DNA of 64,000 nt from Nocardioides carbamazepini (lineage in GTDB: Bacteria; Actinomycetota; Actinomycetes; Propionibacteriales; Nocardioidaceae), in assembly GCF_024614185.1 (NCBI RefSeq), contig NZ_JAHTLF010000025.1:124001-188000 (forward strand), read 5' to 3'. The notes under the pieces are model-generated. The model had not been told where the DNA came from. It did no database searches and saw nothing but the letters and a program-made list of their open reading frames with translations. The first letter of the stretch is position 1. Each line of letters starts with the position of its first letter. Positions 7,113 to 15,297 of this stretch are shown piece by piece. A program made the position numbers and the translations under genes.

Positions 7113-8162
7113 TCAGCAGGTCGCGAACAGCACCGGACCGTGGCTGAGGTCGGAGACCACGTAGGTCCCCTCGACGGGGGTCATCGCCATCGTCAGGACC
7201 CGGCCCGAGGCCACCACCTCGCCGAGCTCGAACCGCTCCGGGAAGGTGCCGCCCTGACCGGGAGCGGGTCCGGCGGCGAGCTTCGAGCGGCTGTCGGCGT
7301 CCGCACGGGCCTGGTCGTCGGTCTCGAACGCCATCGCCACCCGTACGCCGCCGCCGGGCTGGGCCGCGATGGCGAACCCGGTCACCGGGTGGACGCCGCC
7401 GGCCTGCTCGACCAGCTCGCTCGCCCGGGTCCGGTCGGCCGGGTCGGCATCGGTCATCGCGAGCGACGAGCATGCCTGGTCGCCGGTCGCGACGGAGGCG
7501 CTCAGCGCCGGCCCGACGGCATCGACGACGTCACGCACGCCGTCCTCGTGGTCACCGCGCGCCAGGTCACCGCGCCGCTCGAGGAAGTCGGGGTCGTCGC
7601 TCCCGGCCAGGACCCCGGCGTCCTCGTCGATCACGAGCGCGGCGAGCTCGGGGGTGACCGGTCCGCCGAGTCCCTCGAGCAGGTCGACCCCGCCGCGCCA
7701 TACGCCGTCGGCCTCGTCGGGCTCCGCGAAGCCGATCGAGCGCAGCCGGTCCCGCAGGCCGGCCACGTCGAAGTCCTCCGGCAGGCCCATCAGCACCAGC
7801 GCGCCGTCCGTGCCCTGGGTGAACAGCTCCCAGTCGAGGGTGGCGGGGGAGAAGCCGATCTCGTCCTGGATCGTCGGCGCCGACGCGTCCAGCGCCGTGG
7901 TCGATGACAGGTCGCGGTCGAAGGCGTCCTGCAGGAAGGCGCCGACGTCGTCGCCCGTGGAGGAGGACGACAGGTCGGCGTCCAGCTCGGCACGGACACC
8001 GGCCCAGTCGGTCCAGCTGAACCGTGAGGCCGAGGTCGGCGCGAGTCGGAGCGCCGCGGCGAACCGGGAGCGGTCGTCGGAGCGCAGCCGCCAGACCACG
8101 ACGACGGCCGCCGACACGACGAGCGCCGCGGCGACGAGGAGCACGATCCAGCGGCGACGCAT
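7113..8162 (-). CDS. Membrane-anchored or secreted protein of unknown function
   Basis: 349 residues. After MRRR a single hydrophobic helix (WIVLLVAAALVVSAAVVVVW) acts as signal anchor or uncleaved signal; the rest is predicted to be extracellular. Two Cys residues near the C-terminal half (DQACSS and the terminal FATC) could form a disulfide. There are no catalytic motifs I recognise. The body alternates acidic loops with short beta-like segments, resembling the conserved large exported proteins seen in Nocardioides and mycobacteria. It is a lone gene, convergent with the repeat array. Confidence 0.65.
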   Translation of the reverse strand: MRRRWIVLLVAAALVVSAAVVVVWRLRSDDRSRFAAALRLAPTSASRFSWTDWAGVRAELDADLSSSSTGDDVGAFLQDAFDRDLSSTTALDASAPTIQDEIGFSPATLDWELFTQGTDGALVLMGLPEDFDVAGLRDRLRSIGFAEPDEADGVWRGGVDLLEGLGGPVTPELAALVIDEDAGVLAGSDDPDFLERRGDLARGDHEDGVRDVVDAVGPALSASVATGDQACSSLAMTDADPADRTRASELVEQAGGVHPVTGFAIAAQPGGGVRVAMAFETDDQARADADSRSKLAAGPAPGQGGTFPERFELGEVVASGRVLTMAMTPVEGTYVVSDLSHGPVLFATC

Positions 8163-8465
8163 GTCCGTACCTTAGAGGTGGCGCCCGCAGGTGGCGTCTG
8201 CTCCGCGCGGCACGACGACGAGGCGTGGAATCACGAGGACACGCGTCGTTCGCGAGGCGGTGTCACTCGCTCGTGGCGAGAGCCGGCGAGCTCGGCTCGG
8301 TGCGGACGACCGATCCTCTCCGGCCGCGGGCCGGATGTGGCCGAGGCCGCGTTGTTCGCGACCGCCCGCATGCGGTCTCGACGCGTCAGGTCCGCAGCGG
8401 CCGCATGAAGAAGCACTACAGTCTGTGTCCGCACGCAATGAGAGTGTTCTAGAAAGTGGAGTGAG
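8163..8465 (+). promoter_or_regulatory. Regulatory region before the PaaX-type gene
   Basis: 303 bases without a gene. It contains the 18-bp motif at 8262-8279 that recurs before the binding-protein gene, a TACAGT -10-like hexamer at 8417-8422 (leader about 37 bases), and GGAG at 8457 as the ribosome site of the regulator. Confidence 0.45.
8262..8279 (+). promoter_or_regulatory. Candidate operator, copy 1 (GTCACTCGCTCGTGGCGA)
   Basis: 16 of 18 bases match the sequence at 9356-9373. Copy 1 includes a small inverted repeat CTCGC/GCGAG. Being upstream of both the PaaX-type gene and the transporter operon, the pair is a natural candidate for binding by that regulator. Confidence 0.4.
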
Positions 8466-9272
8466 ATGAAGGCTCGTTCGATCGTCTTCGACCTTTTCGG
8501 CGACTACCTGCGGTACCGAGGCGAGGAGGTGCGACTGCGCACCCTGGTCGGCCTGCTGGCGCACTTCGACGTCACCGAGAGCACCACCCGCGTGGTCATG
8601 GGGCGCCTCCGCAAGGAGGGGTGGTTCGAGGCGCGGACGATCGGGCGGGAGACGGCGTATGCGTTGACGGCGGAGAGTCGGGCGACGCTGGATGAGGGCC
8701 GGGCGCGGATCTTCGGGCGCAATGTGGAGCCGTGGGACGGGACGTGGCACATGGCGATCTACACGGTGCCGGAGTCGTCGCGGGAGCTCCGGGACACGTT
8801 GCGCAAGCAGCTGACGTGGCTGGGGTACGGGCCGTTGGCGAGCTCGACGTGGATCAGCTCGCGGGACCAGGAGAGTCATGTCCTGGAGCGGTTCGGGGAT
8901 GACAAGGAGCTGCAGCTCGACTTCTTCACGTGCCAGTCCGGGAGCAGGGTGCGGGACCGGGAGCTGGTCGAGAGGTGCTGGGACCTGGAAGGGCTGGGGC
9001 GGGACTACGCCGACTTCCTCGCCCGGCACCGCACGACGGCCGCGGCCCTGCGCGCCGAACCGCTGAGCCCCGAGGCGGCGCTGGTGGCGCGGACGCGGTT
9101 GATCCACGAGTACCGCAAGTTCCCCTTCCGCGACCCCGACCTGCCGGGCGAGCTGTTGCCGGCGAGCTGGCCGGGAGCGGCGGCGTACGACCTCTTCATG
9201 GAGCTGCACGGGTCGTTGGGGGCGGGGGCGGAGGAGGCCGTCGACGCCACGATCTCGAGTACAACGAAGTAG
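8466..9272 (+). CDS. PaaX-family transcriptional regulator
   Basis: 268 residues, the usual size. The N-terminal winged helix contains FDLFGDYLRYRGEEVRL and ESTTRVVMGRLRKEGWFEAR; the middle PaaX/CasR-like domain has WDGTWHMAIYTVPESSRELRDTLRKQL and LGYGPLASSTWIS; the C-terminal segment runs to DPDLPGELLPASWPGAAA. PaaX of the phenylacetate pathway is a repressor released by an aryl-CoA ester. The aryl-acid CoA ligase further down this cluster could make such an inducer; that link is inference. It is the first gene of the catabolic island. Codon use between 8600 and 8960 is slightly different from neighbours (more GTG/TTG). Confidence 0.9.
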   Translation: MKARSIVFDLFGDYLRYRGEEVRLRTLVGLLAHFDVTESTTRVVMGRLRKEGWFEARTIGRETAYALTAESRATLDEGRARIFGRNVEPWDGTWHMAIYTVPESSRELRDTLRKQLTWLGYGPLASSTWISSRDQESHVLERFGDDKELQLDFFTCQSGSRVRDRELVERCWDLEGLGRDYADFLARHRTTAAALRAEPLSPEAALVARTRLIHEYRKFPFRDPDLPGELLPASWPGAAAYDLFMELHGSLGAGAEEAVDATISSTTK

Positions 9273-9313
9273 CGCCGACCGTGGCCGGGGCGTGACCCGG
9301 ATCACCGGAATCT

Positions 9314-9340
9314 CTTGCACCGGCAACGACAACGTAATAC
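9314..9340 (+). promoter_or_regulatory. Candidate promoter of the ABC importer operon
   Basis: TTGCAC near 9315 and TAATAC near 9334 lie about 14 bases apart, shorter than ideal, in a locally AT-richer patch. Copy 2 of the 18-bp motif lies just downstream, a position suited to repression by blocking. Confidence 0.35.
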
Positions 9341-9355
9341 GCTCCTGCCACGACC

Positions 9356-9373
9356 GTCACTCACTCGTTGCGA
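9356..9373 (+). promoter_or_regulatory. Candidate operator, copy 2 (GTCACTCACTCGTTGCGA)
   Basis: Same motif as at 8262-8279 with two changes, ending 14 bases before the GTG of the binding-protein gene. Confidence 0.4.
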
Positions 9374-9387
9374 ATTGGAGATTGATC

Positions 9388-10611
9388 GTGGCTCTGGATC
9401 ATGGAAATGCGGTGCCCGGCAGGTCGGTTCGGGCACGCCGGAAGCAGAGCGCGATCGGGGCGCTCGCTGGTCTGTGCACGATGGCCCTGCTGGCCGCGTG
9501 CGGGAGCAGCGGCGACGGCAAGGACAGCGGCGCGGGCGCCGATGCGGAGACGCTGACGAAGGCAGAGAGCCTCGTGGCGGCGGCCAAGGAGGGCGTGGTC
9601 AGCGCGGCGTCGGCCAAGGACCCGCTCGAGGTCATCACCGGGGTCTCGGACGCGCTGATCAAGACGTCCGACCCGGACCAGCCGAGCCTCTACAGCGTCG
9701 CGGCGTGCGAGGACCCCTGCGGGTACGTCGCCGAGAACGCCGGACAGCTCGCCAAGGACGTCGACGGCGCGAGCGTCACCTCGAAGGTCGGGCTCGACGG
9801 GCTGGCGTGGCAGCAGCTCATCACCAGCGCGGTCAACACCGACCCGGCGGCCATCATCATGCCGGGCGTCCCGGACGTGTCGGTGCTGGCCGAGATCGAC
9901 AAGGCGCGCCAGGCCGACGTCAAGACCGTCGGGGTCGCCGTCGAGCAGAAGGCCCCCGAGGGCAAGGGGTACGACGCCTACGTCTCGGTCCGTCAGGACA
10001 TCGGCTACCCCTTCATGCTGACGACCGCGCTGGCCGACTCCGGCGGCAAGGCCGACGTCGCGCTGTTCCTCCCCGGCGGTGACTCGAACATCCTCGGCTA
10101 CGCCGAGGAGGCCGAGCGCCAGTTCAAGGAGCAGTGCCCGACCTGCAAGCTCATCATCAAGGTGACCGCGTTCGAGGACCTCGTCGACCCGACGGCGCTC
10201 GACCAGCTCACCACGTCGGTGCTCAACGCCAACCCGGACATCGACTACATGGCGTTCGCCGACGACTACTACCCGTTCTCGGTGGTCACCCAGGCGGCCA
10301 AGCGGCTCAACCGCGACGTCACGCTGATCTCGCAGGACGGCTCCACGCCGGGTCTGCAGGCGGTCAAGGCCGGTGACCTCAAGTACAACGTCGGGATGCC
10401 GCTCGACTGGATCGCCTACGCCTCCTACGACCAGGTACGACGGCTCCTCGCAGGCGAGCCCGCGCTCCCGGCCAACGGTTGGGGCGGCGGTCTGCACCTG
10501 TGGACCAAGGACAACCTGCCCTCCGACGTGTCGGACCAGACCGAGGCGACCAAGATCTGGCGCGACCTCATCCCGTACCCGGCGGCGTACGACGAGGTCT
10601 GGGGACCGTGA
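9388..10611 (+). CDS. Substrate-binding lipoprotein of a CUT2-like ABC importer
   Basis: 407 residues. The signal peptide ends in lipobox LAAC with the lipidated Cys at residue 38, so it is anchored outside the membrane. The rest fits the type I periplasmic binding fold (Peripl_BP_4), with PDVSVLAEIDKARQADVKTVGVAVEQ and DITLISQDGS-like segments. Two Cys pairs (CEDPC and CPTC) are unusual. CUT2 partners usually bind sugars or small polar molecules; here the enzyme context argues for an amide- or amine-bearing compound. I chose the GTG at 9388 (GGAG-like site upstream). The gene overlaps the ATPase gene by 4 bases (GTGA). Confidence 0.85.
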   Translation: MALDHGNAVPGRSVRARRKQSAIGALAGLCTMALLAACGSSGDGKDSGAGADAETLTKAESLVAAAKEGVVSAASAKDPLEVITGVSDALIKTSDPDQPSLYSVAACEDPCGYVAENAGQLAKDVDGASVTSKVGLDGLAWQQLITSAVNTDPAAIIMPGVPDVSVLAEIDKARQADVKTVGVAVEQKAPEGKGYDAYVSVRQDIGYPFMLTTALADSGGKADVALFLPGGDSNILGYAEEAERQFKEQCPTCKLIIKVTAFEDLVDPTALDQLTTSVLNANPDIDYMAFADDYYPFSVVTQAAKRLNRDVTLISQDGSTPGLQAVKAGDLKYNVGMPLDWIAYASYDQVRRLLAGEPALPANGWGGGLHLWTKDNLPSDVSDQTEATKIWRDLIPYPAAYDEVWGP

Positions 10612-12107
10612 CCTCCGACCCGGCCATCGATGCGCGCGACGTCGTACGCGTCTACGGCGCCACCACGGCGCTGGCCGGCGCCGACTTCAGCGTGCGGCGC
10701 GGCGAGATCCACGGGCTCCTCGGCGAGAACGGGGCCGGGAAGTCCACGCTGGTGCGGATCCTGTCGGGCATCGAGGCCCGGGACCGTGGGCAGGTTCGGA
10801 TCCTCGGGACCGACCTCCCCCGGCACACCTCGCCGCGGGACGTGATGGACGCCGGAGCGGCGTTCATCCACCAGGACCTCGGCCTGGTCGAGGACATGTC
10901 GGTCGCGGAGAACATCGCGCTCGGGACGACGTACGTCACCACCCGCCGGCCGATCAGCTATGCACAGGTCCGCCGGCAGGCCGAGGACGCGCTGCGCGAG
11001 CTGGGCGTCGAGAACCCGGACGTGGACGTCATGGTCGGCCGGCTGCCGCTGGCCTCCCGGACGCTGGTCGCCATCGCGCGGGCCCTCGCGGGCCGCGCGC
11101 GGGTGCTCGTCCTCGACGAGCCGACCGCGGCCATGCAGGGCGGCGAGGTCGACACCCTGTTCCGGCACCTGCGGGCACTGGCCGACGCGGGAGTCGCGTG
11201 CGTGCTGATCTCGCACCGGATGGACGAGATCATGCGCCTGTGCGACCGGGTCACCGTGTTCCGCAACGGCGCCGACGTCGGCACCCGCGAGATGGGTCGT
11301 ACCGACCGCGCCGAGTTGGTCTCCCTGATCATCGGTACGCCGGAGGCCGGTGCGCCCCCGCCCGAGACCGTCCCGGCGGACACCCGGTCCGCCGAGCCGG
11401 TCCTGACCCTGCGCGGGCTGAGTGGTGACGGCGTCGGCCCGATCGACCTCGACATCCGTCCCGGCGAGGTCACCGTGATCACCGGGCTGGCGGACTCGGG
11501 CCACCTCGCGGTGCCGAGCCTGGTGCTCGGCCTCGAGCCGATCGCCGGAGGGCGGATGACGCTCAGCGGCCGGCCGTTCGCGCCGCGCGGGATCAGCGAC
11601 TGCCGGGCGGCGGGGATCGGCTACGTCCCACCCGACCGGCTGGCCGACGGCGTCGCCACCGGCCTGACGATCATGGAGAACCTGTACCTCAACCCGGCGC
11701 GGCCGTGGTGGAAGCCCGCCTCCATTGCCCGGGCCCGGCGTCAGTGTGCCGAGGACCTGAAGAGGTTCCGGGTGCATCCACCCGAGCCGATGCGTTCGAT
11801 CGCGACGCTGAGCGGCGGCAACCAGCAGAAGGTGCTCCTCGGGCGGGCGCTGGTCGACGACCCCCGGGTCTTCATCTGCTGCGAGCCGACCGCCGGCATC
11901 GACGTCGGCGCCAAGCGGCAGATCCACGGGCTGCTGCGCTCGGTGTGCCGCTCGACCGGCATGGCGGTGGTCCTGGTGACCTCCGACTTCGAGGAGGCCG
12001 CGGACGTCGGCGACCGCGCCTACGTCCTCAACCGCGGGCGCCTGGTCGCCCAGCTGAGCAAGCACGAACTGTCGACGGCCGCAGTGACGGCCAAGTCCTT
12101 CGGATAG
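10608..12107 (+). CDS. ABC importer ATPase with two nucleotide-binding domains (RbsA/MglA type)
   Basis: 499 residues. Domain 1 has Walker A GENGAGKST (about residue 40) and Walker B VLVLDEPTAAM; its signature is the diverged LPLASRTLVAIARAL usual in CUT2 ATPases. Domain 2 has a degenerate Walker A (GLADSGHLAVPS) and a good signature LSGGNQQKVLLGRAL with ICCEPTAGIDVGAK. One active and one degenerate site is the normal CUT2 arrangement. It energises the permease encoded next. The GTG start overlaps the stop of the binding-protein gene. Confidence 0.93.
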   Translation: MTSDPAIDARDVVRVYGATTALAGADFSVRRGEIHGLLGENGAGKSTLVRILSGIEARDRGQVRILGTDLPRHTSPRDVMDAGAAFIHQDLGLVEDMSVAENIALGTTYVTTRRPISYAQVRRQAEDALRELGVENPDVDVMVGRLPLASRTLVAIARALAGRARVLVLDEPTAAMQGGEVDTLFRHLRALADAGVACVLISHRMDEIMRLCDRVTVFRNGADVGTREMGRTDRAELVSLIIGTPEAGAPPPETVPADTRSAEPVLTLRGLSGDGVGPIDLDIRPGEVTVITGLADSGHLAVPSLVLGLEPIAGGRMTLSGRPFAPRGISDCRAAGIGYVPPDRLADGVATGLTIMENLYLNPARPWWKPASIARARRQCAEDLKRFRVHPPEPMRSIATLSGGNQQKVLLGRALVDDPRVFICCEPTAGIDVGAKRQIHGLLRSVCRSTGMAVVLVTSDFEEAADVGDRAYVLNRGRLVAQLSKHELSTAAVTAKSFG

Positions 12108-12118
12108 GTGAGCGAAAC

Positions 12119-13246
12119 GTGTCCCATCAAGGCCCCACGCCCGTGTCCGTGCGTGAGCACGCCGGCGCGGATCCCGCGCCCGAGGTTGTCGTGACGACGT
12201 CCGCCCGGCGTCCCGGTCGGGAGAACCGGCAGCAGCTGTCGAACTTCCTGTGGAAGTACTCGGTGCCGATCCTGTTCCTGGTGATCCTGATCGGGGCGTC
12301 GCTGCTGCGGCCCGAGACCTTCGCGACGTATACGAACATCACGGCGGTGCTCAGCATCCAGGCGCTGGTGCTCATCATCGCGCTCGCCGGCATGCTGGAG
12401 ATGCTCACCGGTGAGTTCGACCTGTCGCTCGCCAACAACACCGCACTGGTGGCGGCGCTGACCATCGGGCTCCAGGTGAAGCAGGACCTCTCCTGGCCGT
12501 TGGCGATCGGCCTCGCGCTCCTGGCCAGCATCGCGGTCGGGGCGTTGAACGCCTTCCTGGTCGTGGTGATGAAGGTGTCCTCCTTCGTCGCCACGCTCGG
12601 CACGTACACGCTGCTCTCGGGCGTGTGGATCTGGTACCTGGGCAACCAGGCGATCGTCCCCGAGGAGCCGCTGCCGACGGGCTTCACGAACCTGGGCCGG
12701 CACACGATCCTCGGGCTCACGGTCCCCTTCTGGGTCGCGATCGGGCTGGCGATCGTGATCTTCGCGGTGCTCAAGTGGCTCCCGCTCGGTCGCCGGATCC
12801 ACGCGGTCGGCGCCAACCGGCGTGCGGCCGAGCTGGCCGGCGTACGGCCCCGGCACATCGTCGCGGGCACCCTCGTCGTGGCGGCGCTCATCGCGGGCAT
12901 CGCCGGTGTCCTCCTCGCCGCGCAGTACGGCGGGGCCTCGCCCGGTGCCGGCTCGGCGCTGATCTTCCCGGCCTTCGCGGGCGTCTTCCTCGGCGCGACC
13001 ACGATCGACCCCGGCCGGTTCAACGTCCTGGGCACGGTGCTGGCGGTCTACACGCTGGCGTTCATGGTCGCCGGCCTGCAGCAGCTCGGCGGGATCTGGA
13101 GCGAGGCGTGGGTGACCCCGACCTTCAACGGCCTGACCGTGATCGTCGCGGTGTCGCTGTCCGCGTGGGCGTTCTCCTTCCGCGAGAAGCGCGCGGGCAA
13201 GGACTCGCTGGCGCGGCTGAGCACCGAGGGAGAGGATGAGCGATGA
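12119..13246 (+). CDS. ABC importer permease (RbsC-like, CUT2)
   Basis: 375 residues with a ~45-residue cytoplasmic N-terminus and about 9-10 membrane helices beginning YSVPILFLVILIGASLL. The family motif GEFDLSLANNTALVAAL and the loop GANRRAAELAGVRPRHIVAGTLV (contact with the ATPase) are clear. It should form a homodimeric channel. The GTG at 12119 has only a weak ribosome site. The end overlaps the C45 hydrolase gene by 4 bases (ATGA), tying transport to hydrolysis. Confidence 0.9.
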   Translation: MSHQGPTPVSVREHAGADPAPEVVVTTSARRPGRENRQQLSNFLWKYSVPILFLVILIGASLLRPETFATYTNITAVLSIQALVLIIALAGMLEMLTGEFDLSLANNTALVAALTIGLQVKQDLSWPLAIGLALLASIAVGALNAFLVVVMKVSSFVATLGTYTLLSGVWIWYLGNQAIVPEEPLPTGFTNLGRHTILGLTVPFWVAIGLAIVIFAVLKWLPLGRRIHAVGANRRAAELAGVRPRHIVAGTLVVAALIAGIAGVLLAAQYGGASPGAGSALIFPAFAGVFLGATTIDPGRFNVLGTVLAVYTLAFMVAGLQQLGGIWSEAWVTPTFNGLTVIVAVSLSAWAFSFREKRAGKDSLARLSTEGEDER

Positions 13247-15297
13247 GCACCGACTGGAAGGACGGGATCCCGGCGGCGATCCTGCAGCTGGGCCGCGGCT
13301 ACGAGGCGTTGCTCCACGCCAACCGCTCGTTGCCCCGCACGGGCTACGCCGACCCCGACTACGCGCCCCGGCTGGAGGTCATCGACGCCGCGCTGCTCCT
13401 GCTGCTGCGCGCCCGTTGGCAGTACAACCGCGCCACCGGTGAGAACGCCGAGCGCTCGATCCGCACCTTCGCCGCTGCCGACGTCGAGGCCGCGCGCGTC
13501 GACGCCGAGGCGGCCACCGAGCTCGCCTCCGCCGTCGCCGGCACCACCGGAAGCGTCCCCACCGCCGTGCTCGACCGGGCCCGGGCGATCGCGGGCGAGC
13601 TGTGCAGCAACGGCACCGAGATCGGCTGGTTCGGGGACGTCCCGATCGTGCCGTCGATCGCGCCGGTCGTCGTCCTCGAGGGCTCCTCGCGCGCGATGGG
13701 CCGGCAGTACGCCACCCAGTCGCTGGAGATCTTCGGCCCCTTCGTCTTCGAGACGCTCGCGCAGCGCCCGATGCCTGACGACGTCGTCGAGGTGCTCGGG
13801 GGCTGGGCCGAGCAGCTGGAGCGGCACGCGCCCGAGATCCTGGAGTTCGCCCGCGGCATCGCCGAGGGCGTGACCGCGAGCGGCATGCCGATGAGCGACT
13901 GGCAGGCGATCTCGCTGGTCACCGACGTCAGCCCGCCCGCGACCGAGCCGCTCCCGATCGGCGTCCTGGACGCCGAGGGCGGCGGCATGATGGGCGCCTA
14001 CTTCGGCACCTTCCTCGAGAGCGAGCTCGCCAGCCAGACCGAGGGTCCGTGCAGCGGTGCGGCCGCGTGGGGCAGCGCGACGGTCGACGGCCGGGCGCAC
14101 TTCGCGTCGTCCACCGACCACGACTGCGACTTCCAGGTCACCATCGTCGCCTTCCCCGACGACGGGCACGCGTTCATCCACACGCCGTTCTCGGTCAACG
14201 GCTCGATCGCCGGCGTCGGCCGCTTCGGCCTGGCCGGGCACCCGGCGTTCAACGCGGCGGGGGTGGCCTACGTCCACCATGGTGGCGGCAACAGCTGCAC
14301 CGAGCCGCGCGACACCTGGGGGTACGGCGTCACGCGCGGCGCCGCCGTCATGCACGTCATGAGGTACGCCGACTCCGCCGAGCAGGCGATCGAGATGGAC
14401 CTCGCGCTGCCCGTCGGCAATGCCGGCCGCCTGCTCGGCAGCGGCGGCGGCTTCTACCTCGACGACCGCTCCGCGGGCGTGATCGAGGACCGCACCCCGG
14501 GAGCCGCGGTGGTCCGCACCCAGTCGGCGACGCTCACGGGGGAGCGCCACGACTTCCTCTACGCGACCAACAACCTGCAGAGCCCCGAGCACAGCGCCGA
14601 CGTGTTCTGCGCGCCCGAGGGCGGCTACGACTACGGCGTCGAGACGGGTTGGTACACCGACCGGCCCGGCCTGCCCGAGGACGTCGGCGGCGGCGCCTCG
14701 ACCCGTCAGCTCTGGGCGAGCTCGTCGGCCCCGCGCAACCGTGAGCTGCACCGACGGCTCGTCGCCGGTGCCGGCAAGCTCGACGCGGCGTCGCTGCGCG
14801 ACCTCTTCAGCGTGCCCGGCGGGGACGGCGCGTCGACGACGCCGCCCGAGGCACCGGTGGGTCATCGCGGCAACGCGTTCGTCGCGTTCGGCACGCCGTC
14901 GCTGGGCCGCTACAGCGGCGCGGTCGGGATGCTGGCGCCGCGCTGGACCGGCTCCAACTTCGGCCACGGCTTCTACTACCACGGCGAGACCGGCACGCAC
15001 TGGGACCTCGACCTCGGGCCCGACCCGGCAGCCGTCCTCGACGCGGCCCGGACGACGGCCGAGCGGGACGTCGAGCGCGCGGCCCGGTTGCTGGACGAGG
15101 CCCGTGACCGGGTCGACGCCGCCAGCCTCGGGCGGCTGCTCGACGTGGCGCGCTCCGCGCTGGCCGATGCCGCCGAGGGCCTCGACGCCGAGGCGCCCGC
15201 GATCGACGTGATCGCCCGCTCCTGCCGCGGGTTCACCCGGGCGCAGGTCCGGGCCCGCCAGGTCCTCGCGGCCGTGGCGAACCCGGAGGCGTCGTGA
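13243..15297 (+). CDS. C45-family Ntn-hydrolase (acyl-CoA:6-APA acyltransferase-like), enlarged
   Basis: 684 residues. The C45 core begins around residue 140 (APVVVLEGSSRAMGRQYA) and contains the expected autoprocessing nucleophile in EGPCSGAAAWGSAT, Cys270, followed by the conserved STDHDCDFQ strand. Cleavage before Cys270 would free the active N-terminal nucleophile, giving chains of about 269 and 415 residues. Family members hydrolyse or transfer amide-linked acyl groups. The ~130-residue N-terminal helical extension and overall length exceed the usual 350-450. No signal peptide, so it acts in the cytoplasm on the imported compound. It is translationally coupled to genes on both sides. Confidence 0.82.
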   Translation: MSTDWKDGIPAAILQLGRGYEALLHANRSLPRTGYADPDYAPRLEVIDAALLLLLRARWQYNRATGENAERSIRTFAAADVEAARVDAEAATELASAVAGTTGSVPTAVLDRARAIAGELCSNGTEIGWFGDVPIVPSIAPVVVLEGSSRAMGRQYATQSLEIFGPFVFETLAQRPMPDDVVEVLGGWAEQLERHAPEILEFARGIAEGVTASGMPMSDWQAISLVTDVSPPATEPLPIGVLDAEGGGMMGAYFGTFLESELASQTEGPCSGAAAWGSATVDGRAHFASSTDHDCDFQVTIVAFPDDGHAFIHTPFSVNGSIAGVGRFGLAGHPAFNAAGVAYVHHGGGNSCTEPRDTWGYGVTRGAAVMHVMRYADSAEQAIEMDLALPVGNAGRLLGSGGGFYLDDRSAGVIEDRTPGAAVVRTQSATLTGERHDFLYATNNLQSPEHSADVFCAPEGGYDYGVETGWYTDRPGLPEDVGGGASTRQLWASSSAPRNRELHRRLVAGAGKLDAASLRDLFSVPGGDGASTTPPEAPVGHRGNAFVAFGTPSLGRYSGAVGMLAPRWTGSNFGHGFYYHGETGTHWDLDLGPDPAAVLDAARTTAERDVERAARLLDEARDRVDAASLGRLLDVARSALADAAEGLDAEAPAIDVIARSCRGFTRAQVRARQVLAAVANPEAS

